Position numbers and translations under genes: made by a program. A model generated the notes under the pieces. The model was not told the DNA's origin, searched no databases, and worked only from the letters and a program-made list of their open reading frames with translations. Positions 49,596 to 61,377 of a stretch of DNA of 64,000 nt are shown here, piece by piece. The stretch is taken from positions 310,001 through 374,000 of the forward strand of contig NZ_AP022577.1 of the NCBI RefSeq assembly GCF_010730955.1. Direction: 5' to 3'. The first letter of the stretch is position 1, and the number at the start of each line of letters is the position of its first letter. The stretch comes from Mycolicibacterium aubagnense (GTDB lineage: Bacteria; Actinomycetota; Actinomycetes; Mycobacteriales; Mycobacteriaceae).

Positions 49596-50243
49596 GTGAC
49601 AACTTTTGCGGCGATGCCGTTCATCCCGGCATTCATTCCGCCGGACGTCTGCGCCACGGTCGGGCAGGACCCGGTCACAACCCCCGTCGACGTCTGCATG
49701 GCGACGGTGATCACGCAGGTGCGCGATGGTGGGGTGAGCGCGCCGGGTATCGCGCCGGCGAAGCCTCCGGCCACACCGCAGGAAGCGAACCAGGCCGCGG
49801 CGGCCGCGAAGGAAGCCGCCGCCCTGCGCCAGGTGGTTGCCGACGCCCACGCCAAGGGCATCGACCTCAAGATCGTGGTGCTGCCCACGAGTCCGGGCAT
49901 CGACACCCCGTTGCGCGACGTCGCCGCCGATGTCGGTCATCACTACCCGGAGTCGACGGTGTTGACGCTCAGCCCTGGCTTCGCCGGCGCGGTCAGCCCG
50001 ACGTATGACCGCGTGCTCCTGGAGGCGGGTCAGGACCTGGCGAAGACACCGAGCGTCGTGCAGTCGTCGAAGAATTTCGTGAGCCAGCTGGAAACGCCGA
50101 TATTTCCGTGGACATCGTTCACTCTGGTGGTCATCCTCGGCGTGGTAGCGGCTGCTGTCGGCACTCGGTTCCTGCAGGTCCGAGCCCGCAAAGCCAGCGC
50201 CACGGCCGCGCCGGTGAATGGCGCCGAGACCGCAACGGAGTAG
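49596..50243 (+). CDS. Rv1476-like membrane-anchored protein
   Basis: 215 residues from the GTG at 49596 (VTTFAAMPFIPAFIPPDVC). A soluble domain of about 170 residues contains KEAAALRQVVADAHAKGIDLKIVVLP, which resembles a TPM-like or Rossmann-type fold. It is followed by one membrane helix (SFTLVVILGVVAAAVGTRFL) and a basic tail. Thus a type II or C-tail anchored topology is likely. It has the position of Rv1476 just before ripA and probably belongs to the envelope machinery. Confidence 0.8.
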   Translation: MTTFAAMPFIPAFIPPDVCATVGQDPVTTPVDVCMATVITQVRDGGVSAPGIAPAKPPATPQEANQAAAAAKEAAALRQVVADAHAKGIDLKIVVLPTSPGIDTPLRDVAADVGHHYPESTVLTLSPGFAGAVSPTYDRVLLEAGQDLAKTPSVVQSSKNFVSQLETPIFPWTSFTLVVILGVVAAAVGTRFLQVRARKASATAAPVNGAETATE

Positions 50244-50340
50244 CTGGGCGCGGTGCGCCGCGAATTCGAATATCACTATTCGGTCACACCTTTTTCAATT
50301 ACACCGATGTGATTTGTTACTAACGTTTCATTTGTGCAAC

Positions 50341-50403
50341 CTGTGACGTACGGTGCAGTTGGTACCGCATGTTGCAGTTGTGATGAATTTCGATTTCTGT
50401 GAC
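50341..50403 (-). promoter_or_regulatory. Candidate MtrA half-sites upstream of ripA
   Basis: GTCACAG occurs twice on the minus strand (50341-50347 and 50397-50403), matching the core of the MtrA motif. They are 56 bases apart in the 237-base AT-rich gap before ripA. Apart from these and the GTGA repeats, I see no gene in the gap. Confidence 0.35.
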
Positions 50404-50480
50404 TAACGGGACCAACGGATTGAGCCCGCATGCGCCTGTCGCGGGCAGCAGCGCGCTGGAGCCATAGGAGACCGGAGTCA

Positions 50481-51938
50481 ATGGGACCCAGAGTCAGGGG
50501 ACACGGCATTCGCCCCTTTGTCGTCGGGCTGGGCAGTCGCGTGGGCACCGGATCGCTCGTGTTCGGCATTGCGACCGCGGCAGTCATCGGACCCGGCGTC
50601 GGCCTCGCCGCAGCCCAGCCCGGCGGCAGCGAGATCGCCGCTCTGGTCACCGACCTCGCCAACGCCAACCAGAAACTCGAGGACCTGGGCGCCTCGATCC
50701 AGACCCGGCAGGAATCGGTCAACAAGGCCATCGCCGACGTGCAGACCGCCCGCGACAACGCCGCCACAGCGCAACAGTCCATCGAGGAGAACCAGCGCCA
50801 GCTGGCCGACGCCAACGCTGCGATCGCCGCAGCACAGGCTCACTTCGACAAGTACGCCGAGGCCGCCTACATCAATGGGCCATCCGCCAACTACCTGACC
50901 GCCACCGATCCCGGCGAGATGATCAACACGGCCGCCACCGGTCAGGCCCTGACCATCAGCTCGCAGGAGGCCATCACCGACCTGCAGCGCACCCGGACCG
51001 AACTGGCCAATCGCGAATCCGCCGCCCGGCTGGCCAAGCAGAAGGCCGACCAGGCCGTCAAAGACGCGCAGGCCAGCCAGGACGACGCGGTCAAGGCCCT
51101 GACGGACGCCCGGTCCACCTTCTCCGAGCAGCAGACCCAATTGGATCAGCTGGTCAGCCAGCGCAACGCCGCTCAGGCCAAGCTCGACGCCGTACGCACA
51201 CAATGGGCGGGGAAGAACAGCGGTCCGGCCCCGGCGGCCGGTACGCCTGCGGCCGACCCCGGCCGCTACGCCGCCAACTGGGACGGCGCGCCCGGCGCCG
51301 CCGGCGGTCCCCAGAAATGGGACGACGGCGGCTGGGACCCGACCCTGCCCAAGATCCCCAGTGCCAACATCCCCGGCGATCCGATCGCCGTCATCAACAA
51401 CGTGCTCGGCATGACGGCCACCTCGGCGCAGGTCACCCAGCAGATGGGGCACAGCTTCCTGCAGAAGCTCGGTCTGGTTCCGGCCGACGTCACCAAGACC
51501 GGCTACACCAATGGCGCCATCCCGCGCGTCTACGGCAAGCAGGCCTCCGAATACGTCATCAAGCGCGCCATGTCGCAGATCGGGGTGCCGTACTCGTGGG
51601 GTGGCGGCACCGCCGCCGGCCCGAGCACGGGCATCGACTCGGGCTCCGGCACCGTCGGTTTCGACTGCTCCGGCCTGATCATGTATGCCTTCGCGGGCGT
51701 CGGGATCAAGCTGCCGCACTACTCGGGAAACCAGTACGAAGCGGGCCGCAAGATCCCCACCTCGCAGGCCCGTCGCGGCGACGTCATCTTCTACGGCCCG
51801 GGTGGCAGCCAGCACGTCACGCTGTACCTCGGCGACGGCAAGATGCTCGAAGCGCCGTACACCGGTTCGGACGTGCACATCTCCCCGGTTCGTACCAGCG
51901 GCATGACGCCGTACGTGATCCGCTACATCGAATACTGA
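50481..51938 (+). CDS. ripA: Peptidoglycan endopeptidase RipA
   Basis: Cleaves the D-glutamate-meso-diaminopimelate bond of septal peptidoglycan for daughter-cell separation. 485 residues from the ATG at 50481. A signal peptide ends near residue 45 (GLAAAQP). Residues 50-240 are a long coiled coil, followed by a Pro/Ala/Gly linker. The NlpC/P60 domain has Cys396, His445 and Glu457 (GFDCSGLI, GSQHVTLYL, KMLEAP), each exactly 13 beyond the M. tuberculosis Cys383/His432/Glu444. It is followed by ripB after 43 bases. Confidence 0.96.
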   Translation: MGPRVRGHGIRPFVVGLGSRVGTGSLVFGIATAAVIGPGVGLAAAQPGGSEIAALVTDLANANQKLEDLGASIQTRQESVNKAIADVQTARDNAATAQQSIEENQRQLADANAAIAAAQAHFDKYAEAAYINGPSANYLTATDPGEMINTAATGQALTISSQEAITDLQRTRTELANRESAARLAKQKADQAVKDAQASQDDAVKALTDARSTFSEQQTQLDQLVSQRNAAQAKLDAVRTQWAGKNSGPAPAAGTPAADPGRYAANWDGAPGAAGGPQKWDDGGWDPTLPKIPSANIPGDPIAVINNVLGMTATSAQVTQQMGHSFLQKLGLVPADVTKTGYTNGAIPRVYGKQASEYVIKRAMSQIGVPYSWGGGTAAGPSTGIDSGSGTVGFDCSGLIMYAFAGVGIKLPHYSGNQYEAGRKIPTSQARRGDVIFYGPGGSQHVTLYLGDGKMLEAPYTGSDVHISPVRTSGMTPYVIRYIEY

Positions 51939-51981
51939 CTCAGGGCGAGCGAACCGACAGGAAGAAACAGGGGTTATCGCA

Positions 51982-52704
51982 TTGCAGGGCAAGGAATTTC
52001 ACCGGAGAGACGTCCTCGCGGGTGTCGGCGCACTGGCGCTGACATTCGCGATCGGCCGTGCGCCGCGTGCCGTTGCCGACCCCGACGGCGGGTGGGACCC
52101 GACGCTGCCCGCGAAGGCCAGCTCTGGCGCTCCCGGTGACCCGGTCGCCATCGCCAACGCGTCGTTCCAGGTCAGTCAGCTGGCTCTGCAGACCACGCAG
52201 AACCTCGGCCAGAGCTTCCTGTCCAGCCTGGGGTTGGGCGGCAAGCCCAGCGGTGGTGGCGGCGGGACGGCCATGATGATGCCGGGCGGCCGCGTCGGCG
52301 GTAAGCAGGCCATCGAATACGTGATCCGGCGCGGCGGCTCCCAGATGGGCGTGCCGTACTCCTGGGGCGGCGGCACCCTGACCGGCCCGGGGCCCGGCGT
52401 GGACTACGACGCCGGCAAGATCGGCTACGACTGTTCCGGGTTCACGCGCTACGCCTACGCCGGCGTGGGCGTCCAGATCCCGAAGTACTCGGGCGACCAG
52501 TACAACACCGGCCGCGCCATCGCGCCGTCGGAAGCCAAGCGCGGTGACCTGATCTTCTACGGACCCGGCGGCAGCCAGCACGTCACGATCTACCTCGGCG
52601 GCGGAAAGATGCTGGAAGCGTCCGGCAGCGCCGGAAAGGTGACGGTCAGCCCGGTCCGGATGGCCGGCATGTCGCCGCACCTGTCCCGCATCATCGAGAC
52701 CTGA
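51982..52704 (+). CDS. ripB: Peptidoglycan endopeptidase RipB
   Basis: 240 residues from a TTG at 51982. The N-terminus HRRDVLAGVGALALTFAIG has an Arg-Arg pair ahead of the hydrophobic segment, so Tat export is possible. There is no coiled-coil domain, unlike RipA. A short GGWDPTLPAK linker shared with RipA precedes the NlpC/P60 domain, with Cys151, His200 and Glu212. Equivalent to Rv1478. RipA and RipB act redundantly in septal hydrolysis. Confidence 0.94.
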   Translation: MQGKEFHRRDVLAGVGALALTFAIGRAPRAVADPDGGWDPTLPAKASSGAPGDPVAIANASFQVSQLALQTTQNLGQSFLSSLGLGGKPSGGGGGTAMMMPGGRVGGKQAIEYVIRRGGSQMGVPYSWGGGTLTGPGPGVDYDAGKIGYDCSGFTRYAYAGVGVQIPKYSGDQYNTGRAIAPSEAKRGDLIFYGPGGSQHVTIYLGGGKMLEASGSAGKVTVSPVRMAGMSPHLSRIIET

Positions 52705-52773
52705 TAATCACCTAAGTCCGTCGTGCCGACGTCGACGGATACCCAACTGCCTGGAATAGTTGAGTCCGGGCAC

Positions 52774-52790
52774 GCCGCTATATTGGCGGC
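52774..52790. promoter_or_regulatory. Dyad with TATATT upstream of moxR1
   Basis: GCCGC (52774-52778) and GCGGC (52786-52790) flank TATATTG, in the 163-base gap before the moxR1 start. The AT core could be a -10. Confidence is low because no -35 lies at the right distance. Confidence 0.3.
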
Positions 52791-52867
52791 TACCCGCTAG
52801 ACCAGCGACTTTATGTACGACGAATCAGCCGAAACAGTCGGTCTGAATAAACCTGGGAGGAAGCTAG

Positions 52868-54015
<1,148 letters not shown>

Positions 54016-54019
<4 letters not shown>

Positions 54020-54990
54020 CCGCTCCCGGGTCTGATCAGCCGGCTGCGCCGCGGTCCGGCCGGTCGGTCGATCTGCCGTCATTGCAGCGCGGCCAGATTC
54101 GTGACCCCGAACTGTCGGCTGCACTGCGCAAGCTCGAGCTCACCGTCCGACGCAAGCTGGACGGTGTCCTGCACGGTGACCACCAGGGTCTGATGCCCGG
54201 ACCGGGTTCCGAGCCGGGCGAGTCCCGGCTCTACCAGCCCGGCGACGATGTGCGCCGGATGGACTGGTCCGTGACTGCCCGCACCACCCATCCCCACGTC
54301 CGGCAGATGATCGCCGACCGGGAGCTCGAGACCTGGCTGGTTGTCGACATGTCGGCAAGTCTGGATTTCGGCACCGCCGGCTGCGAGAAGCGGGATCTGG
54401 CCGTCGCCGCGGCGGCCGCCATCGCCTTCCTCAACAGCGGCGGCGGCAACCGGCTCGGCGCCATCATCTCCAACGGCGACACCGTGCGCCGGGTGCCGGC
54501 GTTGTCCGGTCGGCTGCATGAGCAGGAGTTGCTGCGCGCCATCGCCACGACGCCGAAGGCGCCGGTCGGCGTCCGCGGCGATCTGGCGGCGGCCATCGAT
54601 GCGCTGCGGCGGCCGGAACGGCGTCGCGGTATGGCGGTCATCATCAGCGACTTCCTGGGGCCCATCAACTGGATGCGCCCGCTGCGCGCCATCGCCGGGC
54701 GGCACGAGGTGTTGGGCATCGAGATCATCGACCCGCGTGATGTGGAGCTGCCGGCCATCGGCGACGTGGTGCTGCAGGACGCCGAGTCCGGCATCACCAA
54801 GGAATTCACCATCGACGAGCAACTCCGTGACGACTTCGCCCGCGCCGCGCAGGCCCACCGCGACGAGGTGGCCCGCACCCTCCGCCGATGCGACGCTCCG
54901 CTCCTGACGCTGCGCACCGACCGGGACTGGATCGCCGACGTCGTTCGGTTCGTGGCGAGCCGCCGCCGCGGCGCCATGGCGGCCCGGTAG
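54016..54990 (+). CDS. DUF58 protein (Rv1480-like, MoxR partner)
   Basis: 324 residues from the GTG at 54016, overlapping moxR1. DUF58 features are SRLYQPGDDVRRMDWSVTARTTHPHVR, and a vWA-like fold begins at TWLVVDMSASLDFG (DMSAS is the MIDAS-like metal site). The C-terminal half has GMAVIISDFLGP. It should be a client or adaptor of MoxR1. In M. tuberculosis a membrane vWA protein (Rv1481) and Rv1482c follow; here fabG1 follows directly after 86 bases. Confidence 0.9.
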
Positions 54991-55058
54991 CCGTCAGGAG
55001 TTGCTCAGGCCGCCGGGCGGCTCGCCGCAGCGCGCCGATTTCGGCCTGCACCGGCTGA

Positions 55059-55853
<795 letters not shown>

Positions 55854-55898
55854 CCCCACATTCTTTGGCTTACCAGAACTGCAGAAGGAGTCAGCACA

Positions 55899-56708
55899 AT
55901 GGCAGGTTTGCTCGAAGGCAAGCGGATCCTGGTCACCGGGATCATCACCGACTCGTCCATCGCGTTCCACATCGCGAAGGTCGCCCAGGAGCAGGGCGCC
56001 GAGCTGGTGCTCACCGGCTTCGACCGGATGAAGCTCATCCAGCGCATCGCCGACCGGCTGCCGAACCCGGCACCGCTGCTCGAGCTCGACGTGCAGAACG
56101 AGGAGCACCTGGCCTCGCTCGGCGAGCGCGTCACCGAGGTGATCGGCGCGGGTAACAAGCTCGACGGCGTCGTGCACTCCATCGGCTTCATGCCGCAGAG
56201 CGGCATGGGTGTCAACCCGTTCTTCGACGCCCCGTACGAAGACGTCGCCAAGGGCATCCACATCTCGGCGTACTCGTACGCCTCGCTGGCCAAGGCCCTG
56301 CTGCCGATCATGAACGAAGGCGGCGGCATCGTCGGTATGGACTTCGACCCGACCCGCGCCATGCCGGCATACAACTGGATGACGGTCGCCAAGAGCGCTC
56401 TCGAGTCGGTCAACCGGTTCGTGGCGCGCGAGGCCGGCAAGTTCGGCGTGCGGTCCAATCTCGTTGCGGCAGGCCCTATCCGGACCCTGGCCATGAGCGC
56501 CATCGTCGGTGGCGCGCTGGGCGACGAGGCCGGCCAGCAGATGCAGCTGCTGGAAGAGGGTTGGGACCAGCGCGCGCCGATCGGCTGGAACATGAAGGAC
56601 CCGACGCCGGTGGCGAAGACCGTCTGTGCGCTGCTGTCCGAATGGCTGCCCGCGACCACCGGTTCGATCATCTACGCCGACGGTGGCGCCAGCACCCAGC
56701 TGCTGTGA
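55899..56708 (+). CDS. inhA: Enoyl-ACP reductase InhA
   Basis: NADH-dependent enoyl reductase of FAS-II, the target of isoniazid. 269 residues, the same length as M. tuberculosis InhA. Ser94 (VVHSIGF), Tyr158 and Lys165 (AYNW, VAKSAL), and the GIITDSSIA cofactor loop with Ile16 and Ile21 are unchanged. AGAAGGAG precedes the ATG. A large hairpin follows the gene. No resistance-type substitution is visible in the residues named. Confidence 0.97.
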   Translation: MAGLLEGKRILVTGIITDSSIAFHIAKVAQEQGAELVLTGFDRMKLIQRIADRLPNPAPLLELDVQNEEHLASLGERVTEVIGAGNKLDGVVHSIGFMPQSGMGVNPFFDAPYEDVAKGIHISAYSYASLAKALLPIMNEGGGIVGMDFDPTRAMPAYNWMTVAKSALESVNRFVAREAGKFGVRSNLVAAGPIRTLAMSAIVGGALGDEAGQQMQLLEEGWDQRAPIGWNMKDPTPVAKTVCALLSEWLPATTGSIIYADGGASTQLL

Positions 56709-56751
56709 TGAGCGCCTGCGCGAAGAACCGACAGCGCTGATTTGAACTCGT

Positions 56752-56808
56752 CGAAACGGCGTTCCAGCAGGCGTGCTCTCGCACTTTGCCTGCCGGAACG
56801 CCGTTTCG
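56752..56808. terminator. Near-perfect 21-base-arm hairpin after inhA
   Basis: Arms 56752-56772 and 56788-56808 are complementary with one mismatch (CGAAACGGCGTTCC and its complement, plus GCAGGC/GCCTGC) around a 15-base loop that can pair further (GTGC/GCAC). It lies between inhA and hemH. Confidence 0.8.
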
Positions 56809-56828
56809 CGTCGTAGGAGGGCGAACTC

Positions 56829-57842
56829 GTGGACTTTGACGCACTACTGCTGCTGTCGTTCGGCGGGCCCGACGGCCCCGACGACGTCCGTCCGTTCCTG
56901 GAGAACGTGACGCGCGGACGTGGGGTGCCGGCCGAGCGCCTGGATGCCGTCGCCGAGCACTACCTGCATTTCGGGGGAGCGTCGCCGATCAACGGCATCA
57001 ACCGGGCGCTGGTCTCGGAGCTCGAGGCGGCGATGCCGGATCTGCCGGTGTACTTCGGTAACCGCAACTGGGATCCGTATATCGAAGACACGGTTACGGC
57101 CATGCGGGACAACGGAGTTCGTCGCGCCGCGGTGTTCACCACCTCGGCGTGGGGCGGTTACTCCAGCTGCCGGCAGTACGTCGAGGACATCGGACGGGGC
57201 CGCGCCGCGGCCGGACCGCAAGCGCCGGAACTGGTGAAGTTGCGCCAGTACTTCGACCATCCGCTGTTCGTCGAGATGTTCGCCGAAGCGATCGGCGAAG
57301 CCGCCGCCCAGCTGCCCGCCGAACTGCGCGACGATGCCCGGCTCGTGTTCACCGCACACTCGATTCCCGTCAGGGTCGACGAACGGGACGGGCCGCGGCT
57401 CTACAGCCGCCAGGTCGGCTACGCCACCCGGCTGGTCGCCGCCGCCGCCGGATACGACGAGTACGACCAGGTCTGGCAGTCGCGGTCCGGGCCGCCCCAA
57501 ATCCCTTGGCTGGCCCCGGATATCGGTGATCATCTGGCGACGCTCGCGGACGCCGGCACCAAGGCCGTCATCGTATGCCCCATCGGGTTCGTCGCCGACC
57601 ACATCGAGGTGGTGTGGGACCTCGACAACGAGCTGGCCGAGCAGGCCGCCGAAGCGGGAATCACGTTGGCGCGCACCACGACTCCCAATGCCGACCCGCG
57701 CTTCGCCCGGTTGGCCGCGTCGCTGGTCGAGGAGCTGCGCACGGGAGCGGCGCCGGTGCGGGTCGAGGGCGCGGATCCGGTGCCCGGTCACGGCTGCAGC
57801 ATCAACGGAGCATCTTGCCTGCCGGGCTGCTGCGGCGACTGA
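56829..57842 (+). CDS. hemH: Ferrochelatase (coproporphyrin-type, [2Fe-2S])
   Basis: Inserts ferrous iron into the porphyrin; actinobacterial enzymes act on coproporphyrin III. 337 residues from the GTG at 56829. The metal-binding His is in [16 protein letters not shown], and the Glu is in [13 protein letters not shown]. Cys114 (YSSCRQY) and the C-terminal Cys323, Cys330, Cys334 and Cys335 ([16 protein letters not shown]) fit the [2Fe-2S] cluster of this group. The stop converges on a secreted-protein gene 18 bases away. Equivalent to Rv1485. Confidence 0.94.
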   Translation: MDFDALLLLSFGGPDGPDDVRPFLENVTRGRGVPAERLDAVAEHYLHFGGASPINGINRALVSELEAAMPDLPVYFGNRNWDPYIEDTVTAMRDNGVRRAAVFTTSAWGGYSSCRQYVEDIGRGRAAAGPQAPELVKLRQYFDHPLFVEMFAEAIGEAAAQLPAELRDDARLVFTAHSIPVRVDERDGPRLYSRQVGYATRLVAAAAGYDEYDQVWQSRSGPPQIPWLAPDIGDHLATLADAGTKAVIVCPIGFVADHIEVVWDLDNELAEQAAEAGITLARTTTPNADPRFARLAASLVEELRTGAAPVRVEGADPVPGHGCSINGASCLPGCCGD

Positions 57843-57860
57843 CGCCGAACGCCGGAGTCG

Positions 57861-58271
57861 TCACAGCCAGTCGTTGCATGCGTGGATGCTGATGGTCGAC
57901 CCCGGCCCCGCGCCGTCGAGGGCCGCGGCGTCGGCTGCGTCCATGGTCGGGCCGAGGCGTCCTGCGATGGCCTTGCCGTCCGCGCCATCGGCGACGGAGA
58001 GACAGCCCAGACCCGACACCACGACCTGGCAGTCATTCGTTTTGCCCTGGACGTCGCACCACAGGACAGCGGCGTCCTCGGCCTCGTGTTGGGTCTCGTA
58101 GTTGTAGCGGATGACTTCCTGCCCGGTCGACAGTGACGCCGCGATGGCACCCCAGCAGCCCGGCTTGCATTCGAAGTCGATATCCGCCTTGGCTGCTGGA
58201 ATGACGGCGGTCGTGCCACCGACCAGCAAGACGGCCGCGATGAGCGTGCCGGCGGTGCGGATGGTGTTCAT
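57861..58271 (-). CDS. Secreted DUF4189-domain protein
   Basis: 136 residues from the ATG at 58271; a GTG five codons earlier is possible. The signal peptide MNTIRTAGTLIAAVLLVGG ends near KADIDFE. The mature part has six Cys (CKPGC, WCDVQ, NDCQV, GLGCL and HACND) and the DUF4189 pattern AIAASLSTGQEVIRYNYETQHEAEDAAVLWC. This domain is common in exported mycobacterial proteins with disulfides; function unknown. No counterpart lies here in M. tuberculosis as I recall it. Confidence 0.85.
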   Translation of the reverse strand: MNTIRTAGTLIAAVLLVGGTTAVIPAAKADIDFECKPGCWGAIAASLSTGQEVIRYNYETQHEAEDAAVLWCDVQGKTNDCQVVVSGLGCLSVADGADGKAIAGRLGPTMDAADAAALDGAGPGSTISIHACNDWL

Positions 58272-58420
58272 AGCGTGAGTAGACACCCGGGCCGGTGGCT
58301 ACCGATCCCAAACTGCGTGACGCGGTACGCGGATCGAGGCGACGGACAGTCAGCGCCGGCAGACCCTGAATCGTCGATTCGGTGCGTGGCAGGACCGTCT
58401 TCCGCCTGGTCGCGCCGGGG

Positions 58421-59260
58421 TTAGTAACGCTCCCACGCGGAGTGCAGGATGGCCGTCACCGCGGCCAGCCGGGCGGAGCGCACGACGTCGGCGAGCGGCC
58501 GCATGGCCTCGCTGGCGATCTGCATCTCCGATGCGCTCTGCAGGCCGATGGGCGCCAGCCCGGCGCTGACGGTGATGATCGCATCGATGTGGGCGGCCGT
58601 CTCCAGCACCCGCACCGCCCGGGTGGGGGCGTGGTCCGGCAGCCGGTGCAGTTGTCCGGCCTCGAGCAACTGCTCGACCATTTCGCGCGGATCCTCGATG
58701 TCTGAACCGGGTTCGGCCCGCAAGCGCCCCAGCGCGTCGGCGGCGGACCGGACCGCGTCGCGCAGCCGGTACTCCTCGTCACCGAGGTCGAAGTGACCGA
58801 CCACCGGCGCGCTCGGCAGCGAGTACACCGTCCAGGACAGCGCCTTGACCTCGGCGTCGTCCGTGTCGTCCTCGTATTCGAAATCGGGGACCAGCCCGAC
58901 GGCTTCGCCGTAGTTCGAGGTGACGACGACGGCTTCGCCCGCGTCGATGGCGTCCTGCTGGAACCGGGTGCCGGGGGTCAGGCCGCGGACGTCCCCGGGT
59001 ACGGGCAGTACCAGGTTCATGGCCGGCTCGGCGCGTGCCGTGCCGGCGGCATGCCGCAGCGTCTGGAGCAACGTGACGCCGCCGTAGTTGGTCAGGTCCG
59101 GCCACGGCAGGCCGGTCCGGCTGGCCGCCACTGCGTCGTAGGCCGCAATGGAATGCCGTGGCGCCCAAAGCGACAACGCATCCAGGACGTCGTCAGGTGC
59201 GGCCAGGCCGGCATGCCAGGCATTGGCCCAAACCGTCAGCGAAACACTCGGACTCCACAT
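58421..59260 (-). CDS. Rv1486c-like conserved protein
   Basis: 279 residues from the ATG at 59260 ([18 protein letters not shown]); a longer frame of 14 codons is not protein-like. The sequence is rich in Asp/Glu and hydrophobic helices ([24 protein letters not shown], then [22 protein letters not shown]). No signal peptide, membrane helix or catalytic motif. It matches Rv1486c in size and position, divergent from nfeD. Function unknown. Confidence 0.82.
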   Translation of the reverse strand: MWSPSVSLTVWANAWHAGLAAPDDVLDALSLWAPRHSIAAYDAVAASRTGLPWPDLTNYGGVTLLQTLRHAAGTARAEPAMNLVLPVPGDVRGLTPGTRFQQDAIDAGEAVVVTSNYGEAVGLVPDFEYEDDTDDAEVKALSWTVYSLPSAPVVGHFDLGDEEYRLRDAVRSAADALGRLRAEPGSDIEDPREMVEQLLEAGQLHRLPDHAPTRAVRVLETAAHIDAIITVSAGLAPIGLQSASEMQIASEAMRPLADVVRSARLAAVTAILHSAWERY

Positions 59261-59307
59261 GATGCACGCAGTGTAAAACGCTCCGGCCCGTAACGCCTGC
59301 AAGGCGC

Positions 59308-59313
59308 TACTCT
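59308..59313 (+). promoter_or_regulatory. -10 box of nfeD, leaderless
   Basis: TACTCT ends six bases before the ATG at 59320. Confidence 0.5.
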
Positions 59314-59319
59314 GGTCGC

Positions 59320-59751
59320 ATGCCGGTGCCGTTGCTGTGGCTCATCTTGGCGATCGGGCTCGCCGGTGCCGAAGCGCTCACCGGTGACATGTTCCTGCTC
59401 ATGCTGTCCGGCGGCGCCCTGGTGACGGCGGGCCTCGGCTGGGCCACCGACTGGCCCATCTGGGCCGACGGCGCGTCTTTCCTCATCGTGTCGGTGCTGC
59501 TGCTGGTCCTGGTGCGGCCGGCGTTGCGCAGGCGATTGGGCGCCCCGGGCCTGCCCGAGCCGGTGAAGGCCTTGGAGGGCAAGACCGCACTGGTCCTCGA
59601 TCGAGTGGCCCGCCATGAAGGGCAGGTAAAACTCGACGGCGAAATCTGGACGGCGCGTCCGCTGGACGACGACGATGTCTTCGAGCCCGGCGATCACGTC
59701 ACGGTGGTGCGGATCGACGGCGCAACCGCGGTGGTCTTCCGGACCATCTGA
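59320..59751 (+). CDS. NfeD-family membrane protein
   Basis: 143 residues. Two or three membrane segments ([53 protein letters not shown]) are followed by the C-terminal OB-fold ([21 protein letters not shown] to [10 protein letters not shown]). NfeD and SPFH proteins form a membrane microdomain pair; here the SPFH gene follows after 18 bases. Equivalent to Rv1487. Confidence 0.93.
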   Translation: MPVPLLWLILAIGLAGAEALTGDMFLLMLSGGALVTAGLGWATDWPIWADGASFLIVSVLLLVLVRPALRRRLGAPGLPEPVKALEGKTALVLDRVARHEGQVKLDGEIWTARPLDDDDVFEPGDHVTVVRIDGATAVVFRTI

Positions 59752-59769
59752 ACGCAAGGAGAGCTGAAA

Positions 59770-60975
59770 TTGACTGGTGCACTTGTTCTTCTGCTGATGC
59801 TGGTGGCGCTGGCCATCGTGGTGGTGGTCAAATCGGTGGCGCTCATCCCGCAGGCCGAGGCGGCGGTCATCGAGCGGCTGGGCCGCTACAGCAAGACGGT
59901 CTCGGGGCAGCTGACGCTGCTGTTGCCGTTCATCGACAAAATCCGGGCCCGGGTCGACCTGCGTGAGCGGGTGGTGTCGTTCCCGCCGCAGCCGGTGATC
60001 ACCGAGGACAACCTGACGGTCAACATCGACACCGTCGTCTACTTCCAGGTGACCAGCCCGCAGGCCGCGGTGTACCAGATCAGCAATTACATCGTCGGCG
60101 TCGAGCAGCTGACCACCACGACGCTCCGCAACGTGGTCGGCGGTATGACGCTGGAGCAGACGCTGACTTCTCGCGACTCGATCAACGCCCAGCTGCGCGG
60201 TGTGCTCGACGAGGCCACCGGCCGGTGGGGCCTGCGGGTCGCCCGGGTGGAGCTGCGCAGCATCGATCCGCCACCGTCGATCCAGGAGTCGATGGAAAAA
60301 CAGATGCGGGCCGACCGGGAGAAGCGCGCCATGATTCTGATGGCGGAAGGCAGCCGGGAGGCATCGATCAAGCAGGCGGAGGGTGCCAAGCAGTCGCAGA
60401 TCCTGTCGGCGGAGGGTGCCAAGCAAGCCGCGATCCTGGCGGCCGAGGCCGACCGGCAGTCCCGCATCCTGCGGGCCCAGGGTGAACGCGCCGCGCAGTA
60501 CTTGAATGCGCAGGGTCAGGCGAAGGCCATCGAGAAGACGTTCGCCGCCATCAAGGCCGGCCGGCCCACGCCGGAGCTGCTGGCCTACCAGTACCTGCAG
60601 ACCCTCCCGCAGATGGCGAAGGGCGAAGCGAACAAGGTGTGGGTCGTGCCCAGCGACTTCGGTTCTGCGCTACAGGGTTTCACCAAACTGCTCGGAGCGC
60701 CGGGGGAGGACGGGGTGTTCCGCTACACGCCGTCGCCCGTCGACGAGACTCCGGTGCACGATGACGACGACGAGGTCGCCGACTGGTTCTCCACCCAGAC
60801 CGATCCGGCCATTGCGCAGGCGGTGGCGAAGGCCGAGGCCGAGGCCCGCATCCCGGTGCAGCAGCCGGGCTACAGCGCCCCGCCGTTGTCGGTGCCGCCG
60901 GCCCCGCCGACGCAGCCGATCGAATCACGCCAGACCCCGGAAATCGACCCGCCCGCCGGGCAACACGCGAGGTGA
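59770..60975 (+). CDS. SPFH/band-7 (stomatin-like) membrane protein
   Basis: 401 residues from a TTG with AAGGAG upstream. An N-terminal membrane helix (VLLLMLVALAIVVVVKSV) precedes the band-7 domain (ERVVSFPPQPVITEDNLTVNID and VYFQVTSPQAAVYQISNY). A heptad-like Ala/Glu/Lys/Gln repeat follows (EGAKQSQILSAEGAKQAAIL), and a Pro-rich acidic tail ends it. Partner of NfeD; such pairs organise membrane microdomains and modulate proteases. The stop overlaps the next gene (GTGA). Equivalent to Rv1488. Confidence 0.93.
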   Translation: MTGALVLLLMLVALAIVVVVKSVALIPQAEAAVIERLGRYSKTVSGQLTLLLPFIDKIRARVDLRERVVSFPPQPVITEDNLTVNIDTVVYFQVTSPQAAVYQISNYIVGVEQLTTTTLRNVVGGMTLEQTLTSRDSINAQLRGVLDEATGRWGLRVARVELRSIDPPPSIQESMEKQMRADREKRAMILMAEGSREASIKQAEGAKQSQILSAEGAKQAAILAAEADRQSRILRAQGERAAQYLNAQGQAKAIEKTFAAIKAGRPTPELLAYQYLQTLPQMAKGEANKVWVVPSDFGSALQGFTKLLGAPGEDGVFRYTPSPVDETPVHDDDDEVADWFSTQTDPAIAQAVAKAEAEARIPVQQPGYSAPPLSVPPAPPTQPIESRQTPEIDPPAGQHAR

Positions 60976-61340
60976 CGATGAGCCTCTTGACGTCCCGCAA
61001 GACGTACACCGCACTGGCATTGTTTCTCGCCGGCGATGCAGCGGCGTGTGCCGTGCCGGTCGCGCCCATCGAGAAGTCGCTGACCGGGGTGAACTTCCCG
61101 CTGGAGTACCGGTGGGTCCTGGTCGGCTCCAAGGCGGCGGCTGCCGTGGGTCTGCTTGCCGGACAACGGAATTCGGCACTGGCGCGGCTGACCACGGCGA
61201 TGCTGGCGCTGTACTTCACGCTCGCCGTCGCCGCGCACATCAAAGCCCACGACAAGCCCCAGAACGCCGCCCCGGCGGTGCTGTTCCTGGCGCTGTTCAG
61301 CGCGATGACGGCGAAAGGACTGCCCGAGCGCGAGGCCTAA
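60972..61340 (+). CDS. DoxX-like small membrane protein
   Basis: 122 residues from a GTG overlapping the SPFH stop; an ATG at 60978 is the alternative. Four hydrophobic segments: YTALALFLAGDAAACAVP, WVLVGSKAAAAVGLLAG, LTTAMLALYFTLAVAAH and AVLFLALFSAM. The pattern fits DoxX-like/YphA-type four-helix proteins. Coupling to nfeD-SPFH suggests membrane function. It converges with the DedA-type gene 37 bases on. Confidence 0.75.
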   Translation: MTMSLLTSRKTYTALALFLAGDAAACAVPVAPIEKSLTGVNFPLEYRWVLVGSKAAAAVGLLAGQRNSALARLTTAMLALYFTLAVAAHIKAHDKPQNAAPAVLFLALFSAMTAKGLPEREA

Positions 61341-61377
61341 GGCCGCAACCACGGTTCCACCATCGGCAGTGGGTCCG

